This document shows, one piece after another, positions 36,643 to 45,898 of a stretch of 64,000 nucleotides of DNA (the stretch's first letter is position 1; every line of letters begins with the position of its first letter). Made by a program: the position numbers and the translations under genes. The notes beneath the pieces were generated by a model. That model was not told where the DNA came from, made no database searches, and worked only from the letters and a program-made list of their open reading frames with translations. Location: assembly GCA_902613655.1 (NCBI GenBank), contig CACMHR010000003.1, positions 1-64,000 on the forward strand, given 5' to 3'. The stretch is from Anoxypelagibacter sp902613655. Lineage in GTDB: Bacteria > Pseudomonadota > Alphaproteobacteria > Pelagibacterales > Pelagibacteraceae.

Positions 36643-37506
36643 ATGATATATAAAAATGAAAAACTATCAAAATACAGTTGGTTCAATTTAGGAGGGCAAG
36701 CCGAGATATTTTTTAAGCCGAATTCAATCGACGATCTAAAAAATTTTTTACTAAAATTAAAAAATAAAAAAGATAAAATTTTCATTTTGGGAGCTGGTTC
36801 AAATACTCTTTTTAGAGACGGAGGATTTGATGGAATTGTAATAAAGCTTGGCAAGGCTTTTACAGAAACCAAGTTACTTGAAAATAATAAAATCGAAGTT
36901 GGTGCAGCAACATTAGATAAAAAATTATCTGATTTTGCATATCAAAATTCTTTATCAGGACTTGAATTTTTATCTTGTATACCTGGAAGTATTGGGGGAG
37001 CTATTACAATGAATAGCGGTTGTTATGATAGAGATATATCAAAAATCTTTGTTTCTCTAAAGGCGATAAATTTAGATGGAAAAATTAAATCTTTTACAAA
37101 AGATGAAGTCAGATTTTTTTACAGAGGAAATAACTTGAATAACAAGTTAATAATACTAAGTGTGATCTTACAAGGAGAACCCACAGATAAAAATCAAATT
37201 AAAAAAAAACAAGAGTCTTTATTAAAAAGAAAAAAAGAAACACAACCATCTAGAATAAAAACTTGTGGAAGTACATTTAAGAATCCACCCGATAAAAAGG
37301 CATGGGAGTTAATCAAAGTATCAAATTGCTCAAACTTAACTGTTGGGGGGGCGAGTATATCCACGCAGCATTGTAATTTCTTTCAGAATAATGGAAAGGC
37401 TAGCTCAGCAGATATTGAAAAATTAATTGAAAGAGTTAAAGAAAAAGTCTTTCTAAAAACAGGTACAAATTTAGAATTAGAAATTAAAATAATAGGAGCT
37501 AAATAA
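36643..37506 (+). CDS. murB: UDP-N-acetylenolpyruvoylglucosamine reductase
   Basis: FAD enzyme reducing enolpyruvyl-UDP-GlcNAc to UDP-MurNAc. Type-II-like compact MurB of 287 residues: NTWF-equivalent SKYSWFNLGGQAE at the N terminus, FAD-binding ILGAGSNTLFRDGGFDGIVIK, 'GLEFLSCIPGSIGGAITMN', and the C-terminal 'SRIKTCGSTFKNP' containing the catalytic Ser region. It lies between murC and ddl, as in other Alphaproteobacteria. Confidence 0.96.
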   Translation: MIYKNEKLSKYSWFNLGGQAEIFFKPNSIDDLKNFLLKLKNKKDKIFILGAGSNTLFRDGGFDGIVIKLGKAFTETKLLENNKIEVGAATLDKKLSDFAYQNSLSGLEFLSCIPGSIGGAITMNSGCYDRDISKIFVSLKAINLDGKIKSFTKDEVRFFYRGNNLNNKLIILSVILQGEPTDKNQIKKKQESLLKRKKETQPSRIKTCGSTFKNPPDKKAWELIKVSNCSNLTVGGASISTQHCNFFQNNGKASSADIEKLIERVKEKVFLKTGTNLELEIKIIGAK

Positions 37507-37508
37507 GC

Positions 37509-38441
37509 TTGAGAATAAAGAAAAAAATTTTAGTTGTACTGGGAGGTAACTCCAATGAAAGAAAAGTAAGTTTAGATTCTGGCAAGTCATGTATTTCAGC
37601 TTTAAATGAGATGGGTTATAATCCAATTAAATTTGATCCCCAAAAAAGCTCTTTACATAATATTAAGAAAATTAATCCAGACGTCATATTTAATGCCCTT
37701 CATGGAAAAGATGGAGAAGACGGTAATATTCAAAGTTTTTTTGAATACCTTAAGATTCCCTATACACATTCCGGGGTTCTTTCTTCAATGATTGCAATGG
37801 ACAAGTTTTTATCTAAAAAGTTTTTTGAAAAAAACAATATTGAAACTCCAAAATATTTATATCTAAACAAAAAAAATAATCTAAACACAACTTTGAAAAA
37901 CCTTATAAAAAAAAATAAGCTAACTTTTCCAATAGTTGTTAAACCAAATAATGAAGGCTCAAGTATCGGTGTAAGAATATGTAAAAACCTAGCTATATTA
38001 CAAAAGGAATTTAAGAAATTAAATAAAGTTTATGAAAACTTGTTATTTGAGAATTATATACCTGGTCAAGAAATACAAGTTGCTCTCATGGGAGGCAAAT
38101 CTATAGGAGCCATAGAATTAAAACCTAAAAGAGCTTTTTATGATTATAAAGCAAAATATAAAAAATCTGCAAACACATTACATATAATGCCAGCCCAGAT
38201 AAGCAGAAAAAAATATAATCAAGTTTTAAGGATATCAGAAAAAGCTTATAAAATTCTCAAATGCAAAGGAATAGCAAGGTGTGATTTTAGATATCATAAA
38301 AATACTTTTTATCTTCTAGAATTAAATACTCAACCTGGAATGACTAGTTTGTCTCTTGTTCCAGAAATAGCGAATTATTCAAATATTTCATTTAAACAAT
38401 TAGTTAATTGGATGATAAAAGATTCTAGCATAAATAGATGA
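37509..38441 (+). CDS. ddl: D-alanine--D-alanine ligase
   Basis: ATP-grasp ligase that makes D-Ala-D-Ala for MurF. N-terminal VVLGGNSNERKVSLDSGKS, 'LHGKDGEDGNIQ', ATP-binding FPIVVKPNNEGSSIGV, and the C-terminal metal-binding ELNTQPGMTSLS. 310 residues. The start is TTG (37509), 2 bp after the murB stop; no upstream ATG is available without running into murB and MRIKKKILVVLGG aligns with family N termini. It overlaps ftsQ by 4 bp. Confidence 0.95.
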   Translation: MRIKKKILVVLGGNSNERKVSLDSGKSCISALNEMGYNPIKFDPQKSSLHNIKKINPDVIFNALHGKDGEDGNIQSFFEYLKIPYTHSGVLSSMIAMDKFLSKKFFEKNNIETPKYLYLNKKNNLNTTLKNLIKKNKLTFPIVVKPNNEGSSIGVRICKNLAILQKEFKKLNKVYENLLFENYIPGQEIQVALMGGKSIGAIELKPKRAFYDYKAKYKKSANTLHIMPAQISRKKYNQVLRISEKAYKILKCKGIARCDFRYHKNTFYLLELNTQPGMTSLSLVPEIANYSNISFKQLVNWMIKDSSINR

Positions 38442-39112
38442 TAACAAAAAAAAATTTATTTATATGGATATTAATATTTATTTTCCTATCAACATACAGC
38501 TTAGACTCAATACAAAAAAAAAAAATTTCACTTTTTTTAATAAAAGAAATCAATGTTAAAGGTCTTTTAAACGTTAATAGGTATGATTTAGAAAGCGCGC
38601 TTAATGAATTTTATGGAAAAAATCTTATTTTTTTAAATAGAGAAAAATTCAATGAAATAGGAAGTAAATTTAGTTTTATCAAAGAGATAAAAATTAAAAA
38701 AATTTATCCAAGCACATTAAATATAACAGTAAAAGAAAATAAACCATTAGGCATTTTAATTGAAAAAGATAAAAAAATACTACTTTTAGAAAATGGTAAT
38801 GAAATTTTGGATTTTAAATTAAATACGGAAAAAAACTTATTATTAGTAAAAGGTGAAGGTGCTAGAAAAAAATTTCATAAATTTTACGAAATTTTAGAAA
38901 CCACAAATTTTAAAATAGAATTAATACAAGAATTAAATCATTTTGATGTAAATAGGTGGGATATTGTTTTAAAGAATGGTAAAGTAGTGAGGTTACCAAC
39001 AGATAGATTTAAAAGATCTATTGAAAAATTTATATCAATCTATGATAAAGATAACTTTAGTAATTTTAAAATATTCGACTTTAGAATTAATGGACAGCTT
39101 ATTTTGGAATAG
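38438..39112 (+). CDS. ftsQ: Cell division protein FtsQ
   Basis: Bitopic membrane protein of 224 residues: short cytoplasmic start, one membrane helix (LFIWILIFIFLSTYSL), then a POTRA domain (FLIKEINVKGLLNVNRYDLESAL) and the FtsQ/DivIB beta domain. 'GSKFSFIKEIKIKKIYPSTLNITVKENKPLGI' follows the family pattern, as does the 'RWDIVLKNGKVVRLP' region. It links FtsL/FtsB to the division machinery. It lies between ddl and ftsA, the canonical order. Confidence 0.9.
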   Translation: MITKKNLFIWILIFIFLSTYSLDSIQKKKISLFLIKEINVKGLLNVNRYDLESALNEFYGKNLIFLNREKFNEIGSKFSFIKEIKIKKIYPSTLNITVKENKPLGILIEKDKKILLLENGNEILDFKLNTEKNLLLVKGEGARKKFHKFYEILETTNFKIELIQELNHFDVNRWDIVLKNGKVVRLPTDRFKRSIEKFISIYDKDNFSNFKIFDFRINGQLILE

Positions 39113-39118
39113 GAACTC

Positions 39119-40306
39119 ATGAGCCAAGATAATTTAATTGCTGAAATAGCGGATGACAAAATTCGTTATATAATTTTTAAACATAATGAGAAATCTAAGT
39201 ATGAAATCTTATCTAAAAAAATCTTAAAAAATAATGGTATCAAAAAAGGAAAAATACTTGATTTTGAATATACCTCAAAAAAAATTAACGAGGATATTAA
39301 AGGGCTTGAAAAAGATACAGATAAAATATTTAAAAATATTTCTTTAGTAATAAATGAACCCGAAATTTTATGTACTAATCTTTCTGGATATAAAAAACTC
39401 AATGGATCAAAAGTAGAAAAAAGAGATTTGGAATATATACTTAATGAAGCACAAATATCGATATCTCAAAATCAAGAAAATAATTCAATTTTACACATTA
39501 TTAACTCAAATTTTATTTTAGATAAAATTAAAAAAAATAAGATACCTCTAGACTTGTACGGTGATCATTTAAGTTTACATATGACATTTATTTCATTACC
39601 TAAAAACAATTTAAAAAATATTAAGGCTTTATTTGATAGCAATGATTTAAAAATTGACAGAATTATCAGCAAGCCTTTAGCATGTGGCATAAACATACTA
39701 AATCAAAATAAAAAAAATAAAAATTTTTTTTTAATAAACATTGATAAAGAAACTAGCTTTATTTCAATTTTTGAAGAATCTTCCTTGGTCTTCACTAAAA
39801 TATTTCCGTTTGGAACAAATTCTATTATTAATGATATTAGCAAGCTTTGTTCCTTAAACGAAAATGACGTAAGATCAATTATTAAAAAAATAGACTTTAA
39901 AAACACAACTAATAATAAAAATTATATAGATCAAAATTTGTTTAAAGAGTCAAAATTTAAGAAATTAAGCATCCAACATATAAAAGAAATAATAAATGCC
40001 CGGGTAATCGAAATACTTGACCATTTATTTAACAAAAATAAAAATTTAAAATATGCAAATAAAAAAGTATTAAGAATTGATATTTTTTTTGAGGATAAAG
40101 AAATTTTGGACTTTTTAGGGAGCACTTTTTATGAAAATTTAAAAGTCGATAATTTGGAGACCGAAATTAAATTAATACAATTAGATGATTTTTTCGCTCT
40201 CTCAGGTGCTGCCGAACTTATTTATAAAGGATGGGATAAAGAAGCCATTCCTTTAAATGTAAGAAAAAAGTCAATAATTTCAAGATTTTTTGAGCGTTTT
40301 TTTTAA
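39119..40306 (+). CDS. ftsA: Cell division protein FtsA (divergent)
   Basis: Actin-like protein that tethers FtsZ to the membrane. 395 residues; sequence is divergent but shows the FtsA order: an N-terminal strand (LIAEIADDKIRYIIF), a 'KKGKILDFEYTSKKINEDI' block, 'INIDKETSFISIFEESSLVFTKIFPFGTNSIINDI' as the phosphate-2-like strand region, a late 'ALSGAAELI' segment and a C-terminal positively charged, aromatic helix (KKSIISRFFERFF) as membrane-targeting sequence. Location after ftsQ supports the call. Notably ftsZ does not follow; lpxC does. Confidence 0.85.
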   Translation: MSQDNLIAEIADDKIRYIIFKHNEKSKYEILSKKILKNNGIKKGKILDFEYTSKKINEDIKGLEKDTDKIFKNISLVINEPEILCTNLSGYKKLNGSKVEKRDLEYILNEAQISISQNQENNSILHIINSNFILDKIKKNKIPLDLYGDHLSLHMTFISLPKNNLKNIKALFDSNDLKIDRIISKPLACGINILNQNKKNKNFFLINIDKETSFISIFEESSLVFTKIFPFGTNSIINDISKLCSLNENDVRSIIKKIDFKNTTNNKNYIDQNLFKESKFKKLSIQHIKEIINARVIEILDHLFNKNKNLKYANKKVLRIDIFFEDKEILDFLGSTFYENLKVDNLETEIKLIQLDDFFALSGAAELIYKGWDKEAIPLNVRKKSIISRFFERFF

Positions 40307-40379
40307 AAGTAATTTTTTTGTAGTTTTTTGTAATATTTCTTGTTTTTAAGTCATTTTCAACTTTTTGTATATTTTTCAC

Positions 40380-41309
40380 ATGTGGGAAAACAAACAAAAA
40401 ACTCTAAATAAAACTGCAGATTTTTTAGGAACAGGGCTGCATTCAGGCAAAACAGTCTCTATGAAACTTATCCCAGCTGAGGCAAATACAGGAATTGTAT
40501 TCAGGAGAACTGATTTAAAAAAGAACAATGAGATAAAAGCTAACTACGAAAATGTTTCTTCAGCAAAACTTTGTACAAAAATAGAAAATTACCATGGTGT
40601 TTCGATTTCAACTATCGAACATTTAATGGCTTCTTTTTACATTTGTGGTGTAGATAATTCTGTGGTTGAGTTAAACGGCGAAGAAGTTCCAATAATGGAC
40701 GGGTCAGCAATTGAATTTGTTAAAAAAATTAAAGAAATCGGTTTAAAGACATTGAAGGAAAACAGAAAGTTCATAAAAATTAAAAAAAGAGTTGAATTAA
40801 AGTTAGATGACAAGTCAATATCTATAGAACCATCATCTGAAAGTTTAAAAGTTGCTTTTACACTGAGCTATGAGAATAATCCTTTGATCAGATCACAAAC
40901 AAACTGCGTAGACTTTAAAGATAAAAATTTAGAAAAAATCTACTCTGCAAGAACTTTTTGTTTGTATGAAGATATTGAAAAAGTAAAATCTTTAGGTTTG
41001 GCCAAAGGCGGTAATCTAGATAACGCTGTTGTTATCAAAGGGGATAAAGTTTTAAATAAAAAAGGCCTTAGATCTAAAAATGAATTTGTAAATCATAAAA
41101 TTTTAGACTTAGCAGGAGATTTTATGTTAACTGGCAAAAGAGTAATTGGTTCTGTATCTTGCATGCATGGTGGCCATTTACTTACGAATGATTTTCTTAG
41201 AAAACTACTATCAGATCAAAGCAATTTTACAGTTGTAGAAAGTATTCAAAATATATCGAATCTCAAAAAAATTGGTTCCAACCAAAAAAGAATTGCTGTA
41301 AACGCCTAA
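40380..41309 (+). CDS. lpxC: UDP-3-O-acyl-N-acetylglucosamine deacetylase
   Basis: Zinc deacetylase catalysing the committed step of lipid A synthesis. Motifs: GTGLHSGKTVSMKLIPA near the N terminus, zinc ligand His in STIEHLMASF, 'MDGSAIEFV', HKILDLAGDF (His and Asp zinc ligands) and HGGHLLTNDF. 309 residues from the ATG at 40380 (MWENKQKT); a TTG at 40365 is in frame but less likely. It closes the classical dcw order after ftsA; the 73-bp gap before it is AT-rich and could hold its own promoter. Confidence 0.97.
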   Translation: MWENKQKTLNKTADFLGTGLHSGKTVSMKLIPAEANTGIVFRRTDLKKNNEIKANYENVSSAKLCTKIENYHGVSISTIEHLMASFYICGVDNSVVELNGEEVPIMDGSAIEFVKKIKEIGLKTLKENRKFIKIKKRVELKLDDKSISIEPSSESLKVAFTLSYENNPLIRSQTNCVDFKDKNLEKIYSARTFCLYEDIEKVKSLGLAKGGNLDNAVVIKGDKVLNKKGLRSKNEFVNHKILDLAGDFMLTGKRVIGSVSCMHGGHLLTNDFLRKLLSDQSNFTVVESIQNISNLKKIGSNQKRIAVNA

Positions 41310-41358
41310 TTAAGAAACATAATTTTACGTGAAGTATTTTTTTTGTTATTAATACTTG

Positions 41359-42189
41359 ATGCGTTTAATAATTTTATCTTTTTTAATATTATTGCTTTTT
41401 TCTTGTACTAAGACTGAAGTTAAAAATTCGAAACCACCTTCAACTAAACAAGAAGCTATGGATATTTATAAAGATGCGCTTAGCTCTATGGATGAAGGAC
41501 AGTACTTAATAGCTTCTGAAAAATTTGACCAATCAGAGTCGCTATTACCACAAACTGAATGGGCAGCAAAATCAGCTTTGATGTCAAGTTACTGTCTTTA
41601 TACTATTAGTTTTTATGACGAAGCTATTTTAAATTTAAAAAGATTTAAAAAATTATATCCAGCTGATCCCAATATTGATTACGCAAGTTATCTAATCGCA
41701 GTAATTTACTATGAGCAAATTTTAGATGAAAAAAAAGACATAGAAAAACTAATTTTTACAAAAGATGCAATTGAAGATTTTTTAAAAAAATATCCTAATA
41801 CCGATTATGCTATGGATTTAAAATTTAAATTAGATTTAGTAATAAATCAAATGGCAGCAAAAGAAATTTCAATTGCAAGATTTTATATTCAAAACGAAAA
41901 ATGGATACCTGCAATTAATAGACTCAAAATTGTTGTTGAAAAATATGATAAAACAATTTTTGTAGAGGAGGCTTTATTTAGGTTGGTTGAAATATATTAT
42001 AGAATTGGATTAATTGACGAAGCAAAAGCAGCAGCTTCATTACTTGGTTATAATTATAATTCAAGTGAATGGTATGAGAAGTCCTACACAGTTTTGAATA
42101 AAAATTATAAACCTATTAAAATTCAAGATAACAAAGAAGAAAATAAACTCGTTGATAGAATAAAAAAGATTTTTTCAATAAATGACTGA
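41359..42189 (+). CDS. bamD: Outer-membrane assembly lipoprotein BamD
   Basis: 276-residue lipoprotein with signal peptide and lipobox LLFSC (Cys16), then tetratricopeptide-type helical repeats (AMDIYKDALSSMDEGQYLIASEKFDQSESLLPQ; 'YDEAILNLKRFKKLYPADPNIDYASYLIAVIYYEQ'). This matches BamD (ComL/YfiO), the essential TPR subunit of the BAM complex that inserts outer-membrane barrels. I use ATG 41359 rather than the TTG directly before it. The gene overlaps ligA by 8 bp. Confidence 0.92.
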   Translation: MRLIILSFLILLLFSCTKTEVKNSKPPSTKQEAMDIYKDALSSMDEGQYLIASEKFDQSESLLPQTEWAAKSALMSSYCLYTISFYDEAILNLKRFKKLYPADPNIDYASYLIAVIYYEQILDEKKDIEKLIFTKDAIEDFLKKYPNTDYAMDLKFKLDLVINQMAAKEISIARFYIQNEKWIPAINRLKIVVEKYDKTIFVEEALFRLVEIYYRIGLIDEAKAAASLLGYNYNSSEWYEKSYTVLNKNYKPIKIQDNKEENKLVDRIKKIFSIND

Positions 42190-44206
42190 TAATAAAAATA
42201 TTAAAAAGTTGTATTTAGATAAAATTGATAAATTAATTAAATATAATAGAGCTTATTTTGAAAAAGATAATCCAATAGTTACCGATGAAAAGTTCGATAA
42301 ATTAAAAAAAGAGCTTTTAGAAATGGCTCGCGAAAATCCATCTTTAAAAAAAATAAAAAATCTCGAGGAAATCGTAGGCTCAAAACCATCTGATAAGTTT
42401 AAGAAAATAAAACACTCACAGCCCATGCTCTCTTTAAGCAATGCTTTTAATAAAGAAGATATGTTAGATTTTAAAAAAAAAATTAAAAATTATTTAAATA
42501 TTACTGAGGATCTCGAATTATCTTCTGAACCAAAAATTGATGGTATATCTGCATCGCTGAGATATATTGAAGGAAAATTGACATATGGATTGTCAAGAGG
42601 TGATGGTATTTTTGGTGAAGATATTACAGACAATTTATCAACGATTAGTCAAATACCAAAAAAAATAAACAATCCACCCAAAATAGTCGACGTCAGGGGT
42701 GAAGTTTATATTTCAAAAAAAGACTTTGAAAGCATCAAGAATAAATTTGCTAATCCACGTAATGCAGCAGGAGGATCATTGAGACAAAAAAACTCTAATG
42801 AAACAAAAAAAATTCCCTTAAAATTCTTTGCTTACGGAATAGGTAAAATTGAACCTAAAATTTTTAAAGACCAAACAGAATTACTTAAAAATTTAAAAAA
42901 ATGGGGTTTTCAAATAAATCAACATTGTAAAAAAATTAAATCAATTCAAGAAATAGAAAAAAACCATTCTGAGTTAGAAAGTATTCGCTCAAGTTTAGAT
43001 TATGATGTTGATGGAATTGTTTATAAAGTAAATAATTTAAGTTTACAAAATAGACTTGGTTCAACATCTAACTCACCAAGATGGGCAATTGCATATAAAT
43101 TTTCATCAGTTAAAGCAATTTCAAAAATTAATGAGATAATCATTCAGGTAGGAAGAACTGGCGCTATTACTCCAGTAGCAAAAATTGACCCAGTTACTGT
43201 TGGGGGAGTGGTAGTATCAAATGCAACATTACATAATGAGGATGAAATTACTAGAAAAGATATAAGAGTAAATGACACTGTATTAGTCCAAAGAGCTGGA
43301 GATGTTATTCCTCAAGTTTTATCCGTTGATAAAACAAAAAGATCAATAAAAAGTAAAAAATTTATTTTTCCTGAAAAATGTCTTTGCGGATACAAAACAA
43401 AAAAAGAAATAAGTCTTACAACAAGAAAAACAGACGCAGTCAGGAGGTGTTCACGTGGCTACGAATGTAATTTTATTGCAAAAGAGAAGTTAAAACACAT
43501 TGTTTCAAAAGATGCGTTTGATATTGATGGTCTTGGAAAAAAAGTAATAGATAATTTTTGGAAATTAAAAATAATAAAAACTCCAATTGATATTTTTAAC
43601 CTCGATTATACAAAAATTGAAAAATTAGATGGATGGGGAAATTTATCAATAGCAAACCTAAAAAATGCTATAAACAACTCCAGAAAAGTTGTACTTGATA
43701 AATTCATTTTTTCGATTGGTATAAGGCATATCGGACAAGAAAATGCTAAGACATTAGCAAATTATTTCAAAAAAGTTGAAAAATTTTCCGAGTTATTTAT
43801 ACAAAAAAAAAGAGAAGAGATTTTAAATAGTTTAGATGAATTAGATGGTATCGGTGAAACACAAATTAAATCAATAGATGATTTTTTTTCAAATTCTAAA
43901 AATATTACGATTATACAATCATTTATGTCAGTTTTGGATATAAAGAATTATGAAAAAAAAATTAAATCAGGAAAATTAAGTAACAAAAATATTATGTTTA
44001 CTGGAGGATTTAAAAAAATGAGCAGGTCTGAAGCCAAGACAATCGCAGAGGAAAATGGCGCTAAAATATTGGGCACAGTTACAAAAAAATTAGATTATCT
44101 TGTTATCGGTAATTCAAAGCCAACAAAAAAAAAGATTCAAACTGCAAAAGAACTTAATATAAATTTATTAACAGAAGACAAGTGGTATGATCTACTTGAT
44201 AGGTAG
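42182..44206 (+). CDS. ligA: NAD-dependent DNA ligase
   Basis: Seals nicks using NAD+. Adenylation domain with catalytic Lys in EPKIDGISASLRY, the OB fold (QVGRTGAITPVAKIDPV), a zinc-finger segment, helix-hairpin-helix repeats and a C-terminal BRCT domain (NKNIMFTGGFKKMSRSEA). 674 residues, normal. In the zinc finger the first pair reads EKCLCGY, a CxC spacing where family members have CxxC; the second pair is RCSRGYEC. It overlaps bamD by 8 bp and converges with the M24 peptidase, overlapping it by 15 bp. Confidence 0.96.
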   Translation: MTDNKNIKKLYLDKIDKLIKYNRAYFEKDNPIVTDEKFDKLKKELLEMARENPSLKKIKNLEEIVGSKPSDKFKKIKHSQPMLSLSNAFNKEDMLDFKKKIKNYLNITEDLELSSEPKIDGISASLRYIEGKLTYGLSRGDGIFGEDITDNLSTISQIPKKINNPPKIVDVRGEVYISKKDFESIKNKFANPRNAAGGSLRQKNSNETKKIPLKFFAYGIGKIEPKIFKDQTELLKNLKKWGFQINQHCKKIKSIQEIEKNHSELESIRSSLDYDVDGIVYKVNNLSLQNRLGSTSNSPRWAIAYKFSSVKAISKINEIIIQVGRTGAITPVAKIDPVTVGGVVVSNATLHNEDEITRKDIRVNDTVLVQRAGDVIPQVLSVDKTKRSIKSKKFIFPEKCLCGYKTKKEISLTTRKTDAVRRCSRGYECNFIAKEKLKHIVSKDAFDIDGLGKKVIDNFWKLKIIKTPIDIFNLDYTKIEKLDGWGNLSIANLKNAINNSRKVVLDKFIFSIGIRHIGQENAKTLANYFKKVEKFSELFIQKKREEILNSLDELDGIGETQIKSIDDFFSNSKNITIIQSFMSVLDIKNYEKKIKSGKLSNKNIMFTGGFKKMSRSEAKTIAEENGAKILGTVTKKLDYLVIGNSKPTKKKIQTAKELNINLLTEDKWYDLLDR

Positions 44207-45895
44207 GCAAGCATTATAAAAGTCCTTCTTTTCCCTTCGAGTAATATATTTCGATAATTTTTTTTTAACTTTTTTGTGGTAATTATTTAACCATTTTAAT
44301 TCATCCGAACTAAGAATTTCTCTGTTTATCAAATCTTTCTCAATCGGAGCAATGGTCAGTTCTTCAAATTTATTTTGATTTATATAAATCAAGTTTTCTA
44401 TTCTAATACCAAAATAATTTTCTTTATAATACCCTGGCTCATTTGATAAAATCATTCCATTTTTTAAGGGAATTTTACTATTTTTTGATATCGAATGTGG
44501 CCCCTCATGCACATTTGAAAAATAACCAACGCCATGTCCAGTTCCGTGCGGATAATCCAAATTAATCTCCTTCAAAAACTTTCTTGCATTTTTATCAATC
44601 TGATTTCCTGTAGTGTTTTTATTTATTTTAGAATTTGAAACAGCAATATGACCTTTTAAAACTCTGGTAAATACATTTTTTGCAAACTTAGATTTATTAT
44701 CTAAAGAAATTGTTCTTGTAACATCTGTTGTACCAAATAAATATTGACCACCAGAGTCTACTAAATACAACTCACCACTTTTAAGGGACCTGTTAGTTTT
44801 AACCGAAGCTTTGTAATGTATAATTGCACTATTGGGTCCTGATCCCGAAATTGTACTAAAACTAGGATATTTATAAGAAACATTTTTTTTTCTAAAACTT
44901 TCTAATTTATTTTGTGCTGATATTTCTGTTATTTTTCTCTTTTTAAAATTTTTCTTTAACCACAATATAAATTTAGTTAAAGCCACACCATCAATTAAAT
45001 GACTTTTTTTTGTATTTTTAATCTCTGTTCTATTTTTGATTGCTTTAAAAAAATATGTAGGGTCAATTTTCTCTATAGTTTTATTTTTTTTTTGCAAAAT
45101 ATTTTTATAATAAATAGAGCAAGATTGACTATCTAACCAAATAATTTTATTCGATATTTTAGAAGCAAATTTGTCTAGTTGTGATTCTTTATGCAAAAAA
45201 GCTTTTTTACTTAAGACATTTGTTATATTAGATAACTTTTTAGGATTTGCAAAAAAATCCAATCTACCTTCTTTGTCTATGAATAATCTGGCGTTCGTCG
45301 TTGGCGAAAATGAGCTATCTTGACCTCTGATATTTAAAATCCAAGCTACATTTTCTGGGGCAGATACAAATAAATAATCACATTTATTTTGGACAAGAAA
45401 TTTCTTTAGTTTAAAAACTTTTTTCTTTGAATTCATACCTGAAATTTTGTCTGAAAGAAAAAAGAATTTTTTTAATTTTTCTCTAGGTTTTTTTTGCCAT
45501 AGACTGTCTACCAAATTAAAATTTATTGGTTTCAAATCTACATTTTTAATTTTAAAAAAATAATTAAGTTGTTTTTGTGTCTGCAATTTAGGGTCAAAAC
45601 CTAAGGTAATCTTTTTTTTAAATTTTAACACATCTTTGGGGAGTTTTTTGGGAATTGTAATAATTTTAAATTTTTTGCCAGCCTGTTTCTCAGCTTGAAT
45701 TGTGTACCTACCATCCACAAAAAGATAATTTTTATTTTTTAAAATTACAGCAAATCCTGCAGAACCAGAAAAATTAGATATGAATTTTAATCTGTCTTTA
45801 GACTCGTGAATATATTCATTAAAATATTCATCATTTTTAGGGATTATATAACCACTAACTCTTTGATTATTTATCAACTTTTTTAATCTTTCCAT
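44192..45895 (-). CDS. Xaa-Pro aminopeptidase (M24B)
   Basis: Dinuclear metallopeptidase removing N-terminal residues before proline. The 567-residue length fits the longer eukaryote-like/alphaproteobacterial type with two N-terminal creatinase-like domains and a catalytic M24 domain. Metal ligands are visible in order: Asp in YLVDSGGQY, Asp in TTDVTRTI, His in GTGHGVGYF, Glu in LSNEPGYY and Glu in GIRIENLIY. It lies 3 bp downstream of the helicase gene on the same strand, probably co-transcribed. Confidence 0.94.
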   Translation of the reverse strand: MERLKKLINNQRVSGYIIPKNDEYFNEYIHESKDRLKFISNFSGSAGFAVILKNKNYLFVDGRYTIQAEKQAGKKFKIITIPKKLPKDVLKFKKKITLGFDPKLQTQKQLNYFFKIKNVDLKPINFNLVDSLWQKKPREKLKKFFFLSDKISGMNSKKKVFKLKKFLVQNKCDYLFVSAPENVAWILNIRGQDSSFSPTTNARLFIDKEGRLDFFANPKKLSNITNVLSKKAFLHKESQLDKFASKISNKIIWLDSQSCSIYYKNILQKKNKTIEKIDPTYFFKAIKNRTEIKNTKKSHLIDGVALTKFILWLKKNFKKRKITEISAQNKLESFRKKNVSYKYPSFSTISGSGPNSAIIHYKASVKTNRSLKSGELYLVDSGGQYLFGTTDVTRTISLDNKSKFAKNVFTRVLKGHIAVSNSKINKNTTGNQIDKNARKFLKEINLDYPHGTGHGVGYFSNVHEGPHSISKNSKIPLKNGMILSNEPGYYKENYFGIRIENLIYINQNKFEELTIAPIEKDLINREILSSDELKWLNNYHKKVKKKLSKYITRREKKDFYNACLPIK

Positions 45896-45898
45896 TAT

